Assembly: GCF_031157835.1 (NCBI RefSeq)
Contig: NZ_JAVIDR010000002.1
Span: forward strand, 186,001-250,000
Direction: 5' to 3'
Source of the DNA: Acinetobacter rudis
GTDB taxonomy: Bacteria > Pseudomonadota > Gammaproteobacteria > Pseudomonadales > Moraxellaceae
DNA: 64,000 nt
Of the stretch, positions 9,386 through 18,046 are shown in pieces. Position 1 is the stretch's first letter, and each line of letters opens with the position of its first letter. The translations under genes and the position numbers were made by a program. The notes under the pieces were generated by a model. It was given only the letters and a program-made list of their open reading frames with translations, searched no databases and was not told the DNA's origin.

Positions 9386-9775
9386 TTATGCTTGATGCGA
9401 AGCCAATAACTTAATAAATTCAGGACAAGACAAATGATCCTCATGTGGACAATGTTGTATATGTTCTAGCGTCTTTATTAATGTGTTTAATTTAATCACT
9501 TTATCCTTCATCTCAGTAATTTTACCATCCAATGTCTCACGATTGACTTTGATCGTATTCTTCATAAGAAATATGTCCTCAATTTCTTTAAGACTTACTC
9601 CCCCACTTTTTAACAGTTTGACCAACGCAAGCGTCTGCTTAACTTCGATCGGATACTGACGTCTTAATCCATTTCGCCCTATAGATTTAATTAATCCTTT
9701 AGTTTCATAAAAACGGATCGTTGCTGTAGACAACTTAGTTTGTTTTGCTAAATCACCAATATCTATTTCTTTCAT
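9386..9775 (-). CDS. MerR-family transcriptional regulator
   Basis: A 129-residue regulator: an N-terminal MerR helix-turn-helix and wing (IGDLAKQTKLSTATIRFYE, GLIKSIGRNGLRRQYP), then a dimerisation coiled coil, then a short tail with two cysteines and histidines (HCPHEDHLSCPEF) that could sense a metal, thiol or electrophile. It is divergent from the DUF2938 gene, and the 72-base gap holds a dyad placed as in MerR-activated promoters, so it most likely controls that gene and itself. Inducer unknown. Confidence 0.9.
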   Translation of the reverse strand: MKEIDIGDLAKQTKLSTATIRFYETKGLIKSIGRNGLRRQYPIEVKQTLALVKLLKSGGVSLKEIEDIFLMKNTIKVNRETLDGKITEMKDKVIKLNTLIKTLEHIQHCPHEDHLSCPEFIKLLASHQA

Positions 9776-9782
9776 AGAACAC

Positions 9783-9815
9783 TTGACTTAAAGTTAACTT
9801 GAAGTTGAATACTAT
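9783..9815 (+). promoter_or_regulatory. MerR-type promoter/operator for the DUF2938 gene
   Basis: TTGACT (9783-9788) and TACTAT (9810-9815) flank a near-perfect 20-base dyad at 9786-9805 centred on AAGTTAACTT. The spacer is about 19-21 bases depending on the -10 chosen, longer than the usual 17, as expected of promoters that MerR proteins untwist. From memory, the core resembles operators of the SoxR and NmlR/AdhR groups. The dyad ends 11 bases from the merR start, allowing autoregulation. Confidence 0.65.
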
Positions 9816-9847
9816 CATCATCTTAAATTTTATTTTAGGCAAGATGT

Positions 9848-10339
9848 ATGACTGAGTTATTGATTCACAGCATAATCATTGGAATTTTAGCAACCTTTCT
9901 TATGGATATCTTTGCTTACCTACGAGAAAAAATATCAAAAGTAAAACCGCTTAACTATGCTTTTGTTGCACGTTGGATATTAGGATGGTTTGATGGTCAG
10001 TATTGGCATAAAAATATTGCGCAATCCCCATCAAAATCAGGTGAAATTATAATAGGTTGGTTTTTTCACTATCTTATAGGAATCATTTGGGTAAGCTTAT
10101 TTTTATTCCTCAATACACTAGGTTTATATTCAATCCATCTGTTTAGTAGCATTGCATATGGATTAATTACAGTCTTCGTACCTTTTTTAATCATGCAACC
10201 TGCTTTTGGTTTTGGTTACTTTGCACAGCGCACCCCTCATCCTAAATTAGCAATGAAAAATAGCTTAATTTCACACTCTGTTTTTGGTATAGCGATTTAT
10301 TTGTCTTATCTGTTTTTTTCACATCTTTTAACACTTTAA
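9848..10339 (+). CDS. DUF2938-family membrane protein
   Basis: A 163-residue protein with about four membrane helices and DUF2938 motifs: HSIIIGILATFLMDIFAY at the start, RWILGWFDGQYWHKNI in a loop, and QPAFGFGYFAQRTPHP near the end. Function of the family is unknown to me; members are often next to MerR regulators. The divergent MerR gene and its dyad promoter suggest a stress- or metal-induced role. A terminator follows at 10391. Confidence 0.75.
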   Translation: MTELLIHSIIIGILATFLMDIFAYLREKISKVKPLNYAFVARWILGWFDGQYWHKNIAQSPSKSGEIIIGWFFHYLIGIIWVSLFLFLNTLGLYSIHLFSSIAYGLITVFVPFLIMQPAFGFGYFAQRTPHPKLAMKNSLISHSVFGIAIYLSYLFFSHLLTL

Positions 10340-10390
10340 AATTCTCATTTGAAAATTAACAAATTATTCAAATATATCTATTTTTGATTA

Positions 10391-10425
10391 TAGAAGGAGC
10401 AATAATCACTCCTTCTATTTTTTTT
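10391..10425 (+). terminator. Rho-independent terminator after the DUF2938 gene
   Basis: TAGAAGGAG (10391-10399) pairs with CTCCTTCTA (10409-10417), nine bp with a 9-base loop, followed by a run of T from 10418. Confidence 0.8.
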
Positions 10426-10741
10426 AATACTATATTTTTTATATTATTAGTTTTAATTGGTGTAAAAAACACACAACCCCAAGCAAAGAATGAGAAAATA
10501 ATTAACATACTCATAATTAAGAAAAAAACCGAATTATTGTTTAATTTTTCCACCAAAAACCAACCTTTTTACTATGGAAAAGTTATAAAGCCTAACTTTA
10601 GTCAATATATCATTCAGTTTTTCTTTACTCTATAATGCGCCACTTTACTCATTCAACTTTAGCTGTTTACTTAGAGCAATCATGAAGTGTTTACGATTGA
10701 CCTTACACCGCTAAGCACTTGAACATGGATATATTCGCCAC
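10426..10741. other. Intergenic region upstream of the AGCS symporter
   Basis: About 315 AT-rich bases between the terminator and the symporter start. Short open frames exist on both strands, but none has a recognisable product or ribosome site. It probably contains the symporter promoter; no convincing hexamer pair was seen. Confidence 0.4.
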
Positions 10742-12229
10742 ATGAATGAATCAATCAGTACCTTTTTTTTATCAATGATTGATCGCGTCAATCAACCCCT
10801 TTGGGATTTGCTGGTTATTTTTTTACTAGCTGTTGGTATTTTTTATACGATATCGACTAAGGCTGTCCAAGTACGATTCTTCTTCCATAGTTTTAAAATT
10901 ATGAAGAACAGCCGCAATAAAAAAGATGATCATGGTTTAACCCCCTTTCAAGCATTTGTAACAGGTCTAGCCAGCAGAGTTGGTGTTGGTAATATTGCTG
11001 GTGTCGCTATTGCCATCGCCATTGGTGGCCCTGGTGCTGTGTTTTGGATGTGGGTTACAGCATTACTTGGTATGAGTTCAGCTTTTATTGAATCTACGCT
11101 TGCACAATTATTTAAAGTCAGAGATAGCAACACAAAACAATTTCGTGGTGGCCCAGCCTACTATATTACCCAGGGACTAAAAAATAAAACCTTCGGTATT
11201 GTGTTTGCGTTATCGCTTATTTTTACTTATGGTTTTGTCTTTAATTCAGTACAAATCAATGCCATTGTTAGTGCTTCAAGCCACTCATGGGGATGGGATA
11301 AAGCCAATATTATTCTCCCATTAGGCGGTATCGACCTTGTTATTTCTTGGGTTGGTTTAGCACTGGTTGTACTTGTTGCAATTGCTATTTTTGGTGGTAT
11401 TAAACGTATCGCTAGATTTGCAGAGATGTTTGTACCCCTTAAAGCAGGTCTTTATTTATTAATTGCCTTGTACATTATTTTAAGTAACTACGCCATTATT
11501 CCAGACATCATTAAATTGATTTTCACTTCTGCCTTTGAGTTCAAAGCTGCTGCAGGTGGTTTCTTTGGTAGTATGATTTCAATTACCTTATTACAAGGAA
11601 TTAAACGGGGCTTATTTTCGAACGAAGCAGGTATGGGTTCAGCACCTAATGCTGCCGCAGCTTCTGATGTTAAGCATCCCGTAAATCAAGGCCTTGTACA
11701 AATGCTTGGTGTATTTGTTGATACATTCATTGTCTGTACCAGTACAGCAATGATTATTTTGGTTTCAGGTGTTTATCATGATGCAGGGTTTATTGGTGTA
11801 GAACTTACTCAACGCGCACTAGAAAGCCAAATCGGTATGTGGGGTGGTGATTTACTTGCAATCTTACTATTCTTGTTCTGTTACTCAGCCGTGCTTGGTA
11901 ACTATGCTTATGCTGAAAGTAATGTGCAGTTTATTAATAACAACCCTAAGCTCATGCTGATATTCCGTATTTGCGTTTTAGTTATGGTGTATTTTGGCGC
12001 AATTAGTAGTGTGCCTTTAGTATGGAACATGGCTGATATGTTCATGGGTATTATGGCTGTTATTAACCTAACTGCTATTTTACTACTAACACCAATGGCA
12101 CGTACTTTACTGAAAGACTATACCAGTCAACTTAAACGTGGTGTAAAAGAGCCTGAGTTTAAGATTGATCAGTATCCTGAACTTAAGAAAAAAGTCAGTG
12201 GTGATATTTGGTCTGACAAGAAAAATTAA
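10742..12229 (+). CDS. Alanine/glycine:cation symporter (AGCS family)
   Basis: A 495-residue inner-membrane protein of about eleven helices. The AGCS signature GLASRVGVGNIAGVAIAI (about 78-95) and the GLFSNEAGMGSAPNAAAAS motif (about 293-311), which lines the substrate site in this family, are intact. It imports small amino acids such as alanine or glycine with Na+ (or H+). The ATG at 10742 lacks an obvious ribosome site. Single-gene unit with its own terminator. Confidence 0.92.
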   Translation: MNESISTFFLSMIDRVNQPLWDLLVIFLLAVGIFYTISTKAVQVRFFFHSFKIMKNSRNKKDDHGLTPFQAFVTGLASRVGVGNIAGVAIAIAIGGPGAVFWMWVTALLGMSSAFIESTLAQLFKVRDSNTKQFRGGPAYYITQGLKNKTFGIVFALSLIFTYGFVFNSVQINAIVSASSHSWGWDKANIILPLGGIDLVISWVGLALVVLVAIAIFGGIKRIARFAEMFVPLKAGLYLLIALYIILSNYAIIPDIIKLIFTSAFEFKAAAGGFFGSMISITLLQGIKRGLFSNEAGMGSAPNAAAASDVKHPVNQGLVQMLGVFVDTFIVCTSTAMIILVSGVYHDAGFIGVELTQRALESQIGMWGGDLLAILLFLFCYSAVLGNYAYAESNVQFINNNPKLMLIFRICVLVMVYFGAISSVPLVWNMADMFMGIMAVINLTAILLLTPMARTLLKDYTSQLKRGVKEPEFKIDQYPELKKKVSGDIWSDKKN

Positions 12230-12238
12230 TAAGTACAT

Positions 12239-12269
12239 AAAAAAGCTTGGACATGTCCAAGCTTTTTTA
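12239..12269 (+). terminator. Rho-independent terminator after the AGCS symporter
   Basis: AAAAAAGCTTGGA and TCCAAGCTTTTTT form a 13-bp stem around a CATG loop immediately after the stop codon. It can also serve the convergent gene at 12309. Confidence 0.88.
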
Positions 12270-12308
12270 TATTTTACCCATAATGGCTAAGATTATTCTT
12301 TTTAACAC

Positions 12309-12941
12309 TCACCGATTTTTTGCATAAATCTTCCAAGTATTATTGTCTGCTAGCGGATCTTTATAGCTATCACTTCGTTGTTTACGTGGTTTCTCTCTTG
12401 CATCAACCAAGACAAAATCATCTACTGTGCTCAATACAATACCATTTACATAAAATCGAGTTCGTGTGTAATCACTTTGACCATGCTGGAATACATAAGT
12501 CCGTAGGTCAATAAATTCACGGTGAGCAACCAATACAGCAGTATCATCACTATCCAACCATTGCTGCATTTTCATTACTTGTTCAGGCTCAAACTGCCCG
12601 CATTTGTCGATTAAACTTGCAACACCACGAAAAGTTTTTGATTCCTTCGCTTGCGTTTTATTTATTCTGATACGGTCTACAGAGAAATAAAATAAAGGTA
12701 AATTCAAATGACTCGGTAAATGAATTGCATCAACCACCTCATCTTGCATAAATGGCTGATATAAATCTTGTGCTCGCTCAATTAGACCCAACCATTGCGT
12801 ATAGTAAGCAGCTACTGCTGAAGCACTACCATAATAAATAGGTAAACCTTCAACCTGTGCTAAGTCTATGGGTGGCCAAATATTTTGCCTCAATAAAGCA
12901 ATATCACTTTTTAAACTCTGTACTGCAATTGCATCTTGCAT
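12309..12941 (-). CDS. Uncharacterised protein, 210 residues
   Basis: I do not recognise this family. The protein is soluble, mixed alpha/beta by composition, with no signal peptide, and has aromatic-rich stretches such as IYYGSASAVAAYYTQW and a basic C-terminus (REKPRKQRSDSYKD). The start is set at the ATG at 12941 because GAGGTG lies 5 bases before it; a start 9 codons upstream lacks such a site. It is divergent from the DUF3144 gene. Confidence 0.7.
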   Translation of the reverse strand: MQDAIAVQSLKSDIALLRQNIWPPIDLAQVEGLPIYYGSASAVAAYYTQWLGLIERAQDLYQPFMQDEVVDAIHLPSHLNLPLFYFSVDRIRINKTQAKESKTFRGVASLIDKCGQFEPEQVMKMQQWLDSDDTAVLVAHREFIDLRTYVFQHGQSDYTRTRFYVNGIVLSTVDDFVLVDAREKPRKQRSDSYKDPLADNNTWKIYAKNR

Positions 12942-13084
12942 CACACACCTCAGCCCTAGGTTATACATCCAATCTTATGCGCTAGTAGCATCATACTACT
13001 TAGGCTATTTTAGAATAAGACAATGGTTTAGTTTGGGCAAGGCTTTGCTTATAATAGTGCAATATTAAATTTGTGGAATACACC

Positions 13085-13477
13085 ATGTCTCAAAAAATTG
13101 ATGCTACTGATATCACCGAAGAAGACGCATTAAATGCGATTTTTTTTGAGCGTGCTGACCAATTTATTCAACAGGCCAATCAATTTTGTAGTCCTGAACT
13201 TGGTAAAAAAGTAGACAATCCAGCAGAAATCCGTGGTCAAGTCAGTGCAGCAATGTTATTTGCGACAGCACGTTTCAACACTTGGGTTGCTGCGAATAAT
13301 TTTAAAGATGGCAAGGAAATGAGTGATGCCAAAGAACAAATCATGAGTTATGTCTTACAGCAATTCCAAATGATGCTTGAAGACAACTTTGATGAATATT
13401 GTGAACAATTTGATAATTACTTACGTTTTCGTAAAAATGAAGAGTTCCATGCCCATAAACACGATCATGAGCATTAA
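13085..13477 (+). CDS. DUF3144-family protein
   Basis: A 130-residue soluble protein matching DUF3144: FFERADQFIQQANQF near residue 25, AAMLFATARFNTW near 60 and an acidic helix DNFDEYCEQFDNYL, ending in a histidine-rich tail (HAHKHDHEH) that could bind a metal. Function of the family is unknown. ATG at 13085 is preferred over the in-frame GTG four codons upstream. Confidence 0.8.
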   Translation: MSQKIDATDITEEDALNAIFFERADQFIQQANQFCSPELGKKVDNPAEIRGQVSAAMLFATARFNTWVAANNFKDGKEMSDAKEQIMSYVLQQFQMMLEDNFDEYCEQFDNYLRFRKNEEFHAHKHDHEH

Positions 13478-13491
13478 TTCATCTCACTCAA

Positions 13492-13521
13492 GTAGTTCTA
13501 CAATTTAAAATGTAGAACTAC
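13492..13521. terminator. Hairpin after the DUF3144 gene (possible terminator)
   Basis: GTAGTTCTACA (13492-13502) and TGTAGAACTAC (13511-13521) form a perfect 11-bp stem with an 8-base loop. There is no T-run on the plus strand, so termination is uncertain. Confidence 0.5.
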
Positions 13522-13576
13522 GCTTGTTCGCTATCGTTAAAAAATCAAATATGGCCAACATATAACAAGGAATAAT

Positions 13577-14125
13577 ATGACGCTTTCTTTTCGGCGTGCC
13601 ACTTTACAAGATGCCAATAGCATCGCTCAAATTGGACATATTAGTTATCTTCATCATTTTCAATCAATCTGGAATGATTTTGACGAATTAAAAGATTATG
13701 TTGCACATGAATACCACCTTACTTCTATTCTACAAAGTTTAAATGAAGAAAATACGCAGTGGTGGATCATTGTCAATTCACTGAATGAAGCAATAGGTTT
13801 CATTAAATTAAGTTTAGCTCAAACACCAAGTGAGCATTATCCCCATATACAGATTGATGCTTTATCTCATGGCTGTTGTTTAAACAAAGTATATCTGCTC
13901 CCTCAATATACTGGCCAAGGCTTAGGACAACAAATTTTTAAATTTGTTGAGCAGCATTTACAGCAACAAACTTGTCAGTATTTCTGGCTTGAAGTATTAA
14001 AAGATAATCTTGCAGCTAAGCAGTTTTATTTAAGGCAAGGAATGCAAATCATTGCCGATGCAGAATATCAATATACTGGCCAACAACACCAACTACATAT
14101 TATGTCTAAAACACTTAATTTCTAA
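13577..14125 (+). CDS. GNAT-family N-acetyltransferase
   Basis: A 182-residue acetyltransferase. It starts LSFRRATLQDANSIAQIG, has the acetyl-CoA pyrophosphate loop LPQYTGQGLGQQIFKFVE (about 112-130) and the late motif NLAAKQFYLRQGM, together covering GNAT motifs A and B. Substrate is not predictable; the N-terminal region resembles enzymes that acetylate small amines or peptides. CAAGGAA lies about 6 bases before the ATG. Confidence 0.85.
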   Translation: MTLSFRRATLQDANSIAQIGHISYLHHFQSIWNDFDELKDYVAHEYHLTSILQSLNEENTQWWIIVNSLNEAIGFIKLSLAQTPSEHYPHIQIDALSHGCCLNKVYLLPQYTGQGLGQQIFKFVEQHLQQQTCQYFWLEVLKDNLAAKQFYLRQGMQIIADAEYQYTGQQHQLHIMSKTLNF

Positions 14126-14134
14126 TCCTCCCTG

Positions 14135-14164
14135 TTCAGGCCACTCACTGATGAGTGGCCTGAA
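14135..14164. terminator. Bidirectional hairpin terminator between GNAT and M16 genes
   Basis: TTCAGGCCACTCA and TGAGTGGCCTGAA form a perfect 13-bp GC-rich stem with a 4-base loop between convergent genes. There is no strong T-run. Confidence 0.65.
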
Positions 14165-14174
14165 TGTATAACCA

Positions 14175-16949
14175 TTACTTCTGGGCTTGCCCATATTGAT
14201 CGGCCATTGTTTCAACTAAATGATCTAATTGAATATACTTCTTGATAGCAGCATCAACATCAGCCTTAGTTAACTTTGCAATTTCCTGATCACGTTTTTG
14301 GCGCGTATGCATATCGGTCTGAGTCAACAACTGTGTGCTAATCATGCCATGAATACTCCGTGCATCATCTAAGGCTGTTACCCGTTTTTTCATCATATTC
14401 GCTTTCGCCGCTTCTAATTCTTGAACTGTAATACCACGATCAATCAACTGCTTAAGTACCTTATGTACGGCGCTTGACACTTGAGCTGACTTCCCAGCAC
14501 TGTAATTTGCTTGGATAGAAAGTGCACCAGATGCCTCAAACTGCCCCAAATCTAAATCACTACCAAAACCATAAACTAAAGCATTTTTTTCACGTAACTC
14601 CATTGCCAAACGAGAGGATAGTTGGGAGTTACCCAAAACATAACTAAATACATGAAGTGCAGCAGCATCAGGATGATCAAATTTTACAGGAAGTGCTAAT
14701 AAAGCTTGATAATTACCAAATTCACGCTGTTCTGCTAAAGCATGTACTTTTTGAGCAGTATACATTTCATAAGGTGCACTTAAACGTTGATACTCCTGCC
14801 CTGAACGCCAATCACCAAAAGATTGCTGTAAGATTTTTTTCATCTTGCTTGTATCAAATTGACCAGTCACTGCAATTTGTGCATGCTCCATACCAAAGAA
14901 CTTTTTATATAAAGCCTTCACTTGTTCATTACTTGCAGCCTGCATTTGTTTCTTCGCAAACTCAGGTTCAAAATGATAACGTAAATCACCTGGTTGATAA
15001 CGTTCAAGCAATCGTGCCATCGTTAATGCAGCAACGGTTTCCGGCTCTGTATATGGTCGATTTAGTAACGATAAACTTTGCTGTTTAATGAGATCAAATT
15101 GAGTTTGTTCAAATTTCGGATTCTTCATCACTTGAACAATATAATTAAAAAAGTCCTCAAACTTTTCTTTTTTTGCATTAATTTGAATCGTCATGCCATT
15201 TTCATCTGCTTGCGCAACAGCAATACCACCTGCCTGCAATGATTGATCAGCAATGTCTTGTAAACTATATCGATCCGATGCTCGAAGTAATAAATAAGCG
15301 GTTAACTCAATAATTTCAGCTTGGTTCATCAAAGTTGTATCTTTACCAAAACCGATATGTATTGAAGCATAAGTCTTATCATCAGGTGTTGCACTTGGAT
15401 AAAATGCGTACTGCATTCCATTCTCAAGTTGACCTTGCTGAATCTTAGATTCAATCGCAGTAAGTTTCTGTTGTGAAGCTTGTACATGCTCTGCAACTTC
15501 TTTTTGATAAACTTTAATATCCTTGAACGGTTCTGGCTTTTCCTGGCTTTGATCTAATGTTTTAGCAACTTGACCTTGTTTTTGCTCTAACGCTTTTTTC
15601 TGATCTTCAGGTGTCGGTTTAACATCACCACCAATACGATGGGCTGGTACTAAAAACTGCTTGAGTACTTGATTGACATCCTTAATTTTTAAAGCTTGTA
15701 CCTGATCTAAATCTTTAAAATATTGATCCCAGCCACCTTGATAACTGACCACATAATCACTGAGTCTTCCACCCATAGCAGCAGCATTATTTCGGACATT
15801 ATCTGCCTGATTTTGCACTAATGTTTTCACACGTTTTAATTCAACATCATTGAAGTCTTTGGTTTGTTCAACACCATTGACCAATGCTTTTGCTACTTTT
15901 TTCTCATCATGGTTGGGTGCATAAATTGCCCCCATAAATACCACATTAAAATCACGCTCCAACCAAGTACTCGATTGCACCATTGTGCTTGTACCTGTTT
16001 CCACCATACTTGAATATAAATGACCACTAGGCTGCAAAGTATATAAGAACGGTGCTAGTGCAAGTGTTGTTTTAATCTTCTCATTTTTACCATTTAAATA
16101 AATGTTGAATTTTGCAAGGTCACTTCCTTTTTGCACTAGGAATTCTCGTGGTTGAATTTTGGCAGAATCAAGCGCTGGAACTTTGGACTGTGCTGGCAAT
16201 GAGCGTGCAGCAATTGGACTAAATTTTTGATCGATAGATTTTAATACCGCATCACGATCAAACTTACCAGTAATCACCATAGTGGCATTATTAGGTGCAT
16301 ACCAATGACGGTAAAATTGATTCAATTCAGCCATTTTAATAGACTGCAATTCATTTAAATCGCCAATAGGTAAGCGTCCTAAAGATTGATTACCATACGC
16401 AGCTTTCCACATTTTATCGAGTAATACAGCAAAAGGCTGATCCATGCGTATTTCACGCTCACGCATGACGATCGCAATTTCAGCTGGAACATATTTTTCT
16501 TGTAAAACTAATTTATCCATACGCTCAGCTTCGAGCTCAAGAATTTGATTTATTGCTTGTTGATCTGGTCGAATAATATTGGTGTATTTTGTAGAGTAAT
16601 AATCTGTGCTGGCATTGGTCATCAATGTATATTGATCTAAACGACGCTGAAACTCTTCTTCTTTAATATTTTGAGTACCTTTAAATGCGAGATGCTCAAG
16701 TAAATGTGCCAAGCCACCTTTACCTTCAGGATCATTCAATGATCCTGTAAAGTAAATGGTATTCATAAATACTTTATTTTCTTTATCATTTGGGGCTAGA
16801 ATAATTTTCAAACCATTATCAAGCGTATATTCTTCAACTTGGTGTTCAGATTTTACTAATACTGTTTGCGCCCAAGATGCTGCACTAAATCCAACGATAC
16901 AAATTGATAATGTCAGTTGTTTTAACTGAGTTAACATAAAAGCCTTCAT
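14175..16949 (-). CDS. M16-family zinc metallopeptidase, secreted
   Basis: A two-lobed pitrilysin-type peptidase of about 924 residues. A signal peptide (hydrophobic stretch ending AASWAQ) leads to an active first lobe with the inverted zinc motif HLLEH (H82, E85, H86) and a downstream EAERM glutamate as third ligand. The second lobe (about 500-924) lacks HxxEH, as is normal for the inactive half. Expected to act in the periplasm on peptides. Start uncertain: ATG at 16949 is used; a GTG at 16970 or an ATG at 16937, which has AAGG just before it, are alternatives. Single gene. Confidence 0.9.
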   Translation of the reverse strand: MKAFMLTQLKQLTLSICIVGFSAASWAQTVLVKSEHQVEEYTLDNGLKIILAPNDKENKVFMNTIYFTGSLNDPEGKGGLAHLLEHLAFKGTQNIKEEEFQRRLDQYTLMTNASTDYYSTKYTNIIRPDQQAINQILELEAERMDKLVLQEKYVPAEIAIVMREREIRMDQPFAVLLDKMWKAAYGNQSLGRLPIGDLNELQSIKMAELNQFYRHWYAPNNATMVITGKFDRDAVLKSIDQKFSPIAARSLPAQSKVPALDSAKIQPREFLVQKGSDLAKFNIYLNGKNEKIKTTLALAPFLYTLQPSGHLYSSMVETGTSTMVQSSTWLERDFNVVFMGAIYAPNHDEKKVAKALVNGVEQTKDFNDVELKRVKTLVQNQADNVRNNAAAMGGRLSDYVVSYQGGWDQYFKDLDQVQALKIKDVNQVLKQFLVPAHRIGGDVKPTPEDQKKALEQKQGQVAKTLDQSQEKPEPFKDIKVYQKEVAEHVQASQQKLTAIESKIQQGQLENGMQYAFYPSATPDDKTYASIHIGFGKDTTLMNQAEIIELTAYLLLRASDRYSLQDIADQSLQAGGIAVAQADENGMTIQINAKKEKFEDFFNYIVQVMKNPKFEQTQFDLIKQQSLSLLNRPYTEPETVAALTMARLLERYQPGDLRYHFEPEFAKKQMQAASNEQVKALYKKFFGMEHAQIAVTGQFDTSKMKKILQQSFGDWRSGQEYQRLSAPYEMYTAQKVHALAEQREFGNYQALLALPVKFDHPDAAALHVFSYVLGNSQLSSRLAMELREKNALVYGFGSDLDLGQFEASGALSIQANYSAGKSAQVSSAVHKVLKQLIDRGITVQELEAAKANMMKKRVTALDDARSIHGMISTQLLTQTDMHTRQKRDQEIAKLTKADVDAAIKKYIQLDHLVETMADQYGQAQK

Positions 16950-17045
16950 TGTAATATTCAAAAATTGCACCTATCTTAGGTAAGCTCAATTAAAATGAAT
17001 AGTAGCTTTTTGAAAACCAAGCAATAAATGGGCAGAATAGCTGCC

Positions 17046-17879
17046 CTATACTAAATTCAACTCTGCAATCATAAATAATTTAGCGTAGCCAGAAATTTCA
17101 ATACGCTCATGAGCTTTTAATGAACAATATAAGGTTCCCCCTCTTTGTGAAGCTTGATAAGCAATTAAATCAGTCTTGTTTAAACGCTCAGCCCAAAAAG
17201 GTGCTAAACCGGTATGTAAAGAACCTGTCACTGGGTCTTCATTAATCCCAATATGTGGAGCAAAATAACGAGCAACATAATCATAATGCTCAGCTAATGC
17301 TGTAATCGCAACATCACGAGTATTTGCAGCTGCGGTAATTGCTGTACGCAATAATTGATCACAACCAAGCTCACGGATAATGTCGAAATTTGGTTTCGCT
17401 TCACGAACATCTTGCTCAGACTCGCAAACTAAAATGTAAGCTTGCGCATTGATATATACATCCACAACAGGACGATCTATTGCTTGATAAACTAAAGCTG
17501 GAATTTCTTTTAATGCTTCTGCGCGACGGATTGGGAAATTCATATGAATTTTTCCATCTGCAGCCTGATCGACAATAAATATACCCATTTTCTTTACATG
17601 AAAACGCAGCTGAGTTGCTGAGCAATAATCTTTAAATAATACAAAGGCACTAGCCAATGTTGCATGCCCACAAAACTCTACTTCAACTTGAGGACTGAAC
17701 CAACGAATTTCATAATTAACTTCATCAATGATTTTTACAAATGCGGTTTCAGCTAAATTATTTTCTAGTGCGATTTGTTGCATAAGTTCATCTGATAACC
17801 ATTCTGTCAGCACTAACACAGCAGCAGGATTACCTTTAAACAAATTTTGACTAAACGCATCAACTTGGTACATCTTCAT
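17046..17879 (-). CDS. PhzF-family isomerase/epimerase-like protein
   Basis: A 277-residue protein with the PhzF fold: KMYQVDAFSQNLFKGNPAAV at the N-terminus, the catalytic-glutamate motif NNLAETAFV, VEFCGHATLASA at the active site, and the second-half EDPVTGSLH. PhzF itself isomerises a phenazine precursor, but most homologues are of unknown substrate and phenazine genes are absent here. ATG at 17879 gives the family-typical MKMYQVDAF. Confidence 0.88.
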   Translation of the reverse strand: MKMYQVDAFSQNLFKGNPAAVLVLTEWLSDELMQQIALENNLAETAFVKIIDEVNYEIRWFSPQVEVEFCGHATLASAFVLFKDYCSATQLRFHVKKMGIFIVDQAADGKIHMNFPIRRAEALKEIPALVYQAIDRPVVDVYINAQAYILVCESEQDVREAKPNFDIIRELGCDQLLRTAITAAANTRDVAITALAEHYDYVARYFAPHIGINEDPVTGSLHTGLAPFWAERLNKTDLIAYQASQRGGTLYCSLKAHERIEISGYAKLFMIAELNLV

Positions 17880-17985
17880 ATCTAACAACCTGATAAAACT
17901 TGCAGTTAAGTGATATTAACTTTAAAAAAAAAGAATAAAAGTGACAGATTAAAGAAAAAAATGAGACAGTCTTAAATTATGTAAT

Positions 17986-18024
17986 TAAAAAAGCCAAAAC
18001 TAAATTCAGTATTTAGTCTTGGCC
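17986..18024 (-). terminator. Rho-independent terminator after the cystine transporter gene
   Basis: Read leftward, GGCCAAGACTAAAT pairs with ATTTAGTTTTGGCT (one mismatch, 5-base loop), then a run of T. It lies just beyond the stop at 18047. Confidence 0.8.
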
Positions 18025-18046
18025 AGTTCAAATGCAGTTATTGTAA

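Noticed and set aside
10368..10635. Two opposing short hydrophobic open frames in the gap before the AGCS symporter
   Set aside because: They overlap each other in AT-rich DNA, one runs through the terminator hairpin, neither has a ribosome site or recognisable family.
14657..15088. Long open frame antisense to the M16 peptidase
   Set aside because: Glutamine/histidine/leucine-rich mirror of a strong coding gene; no ribosome site or family.
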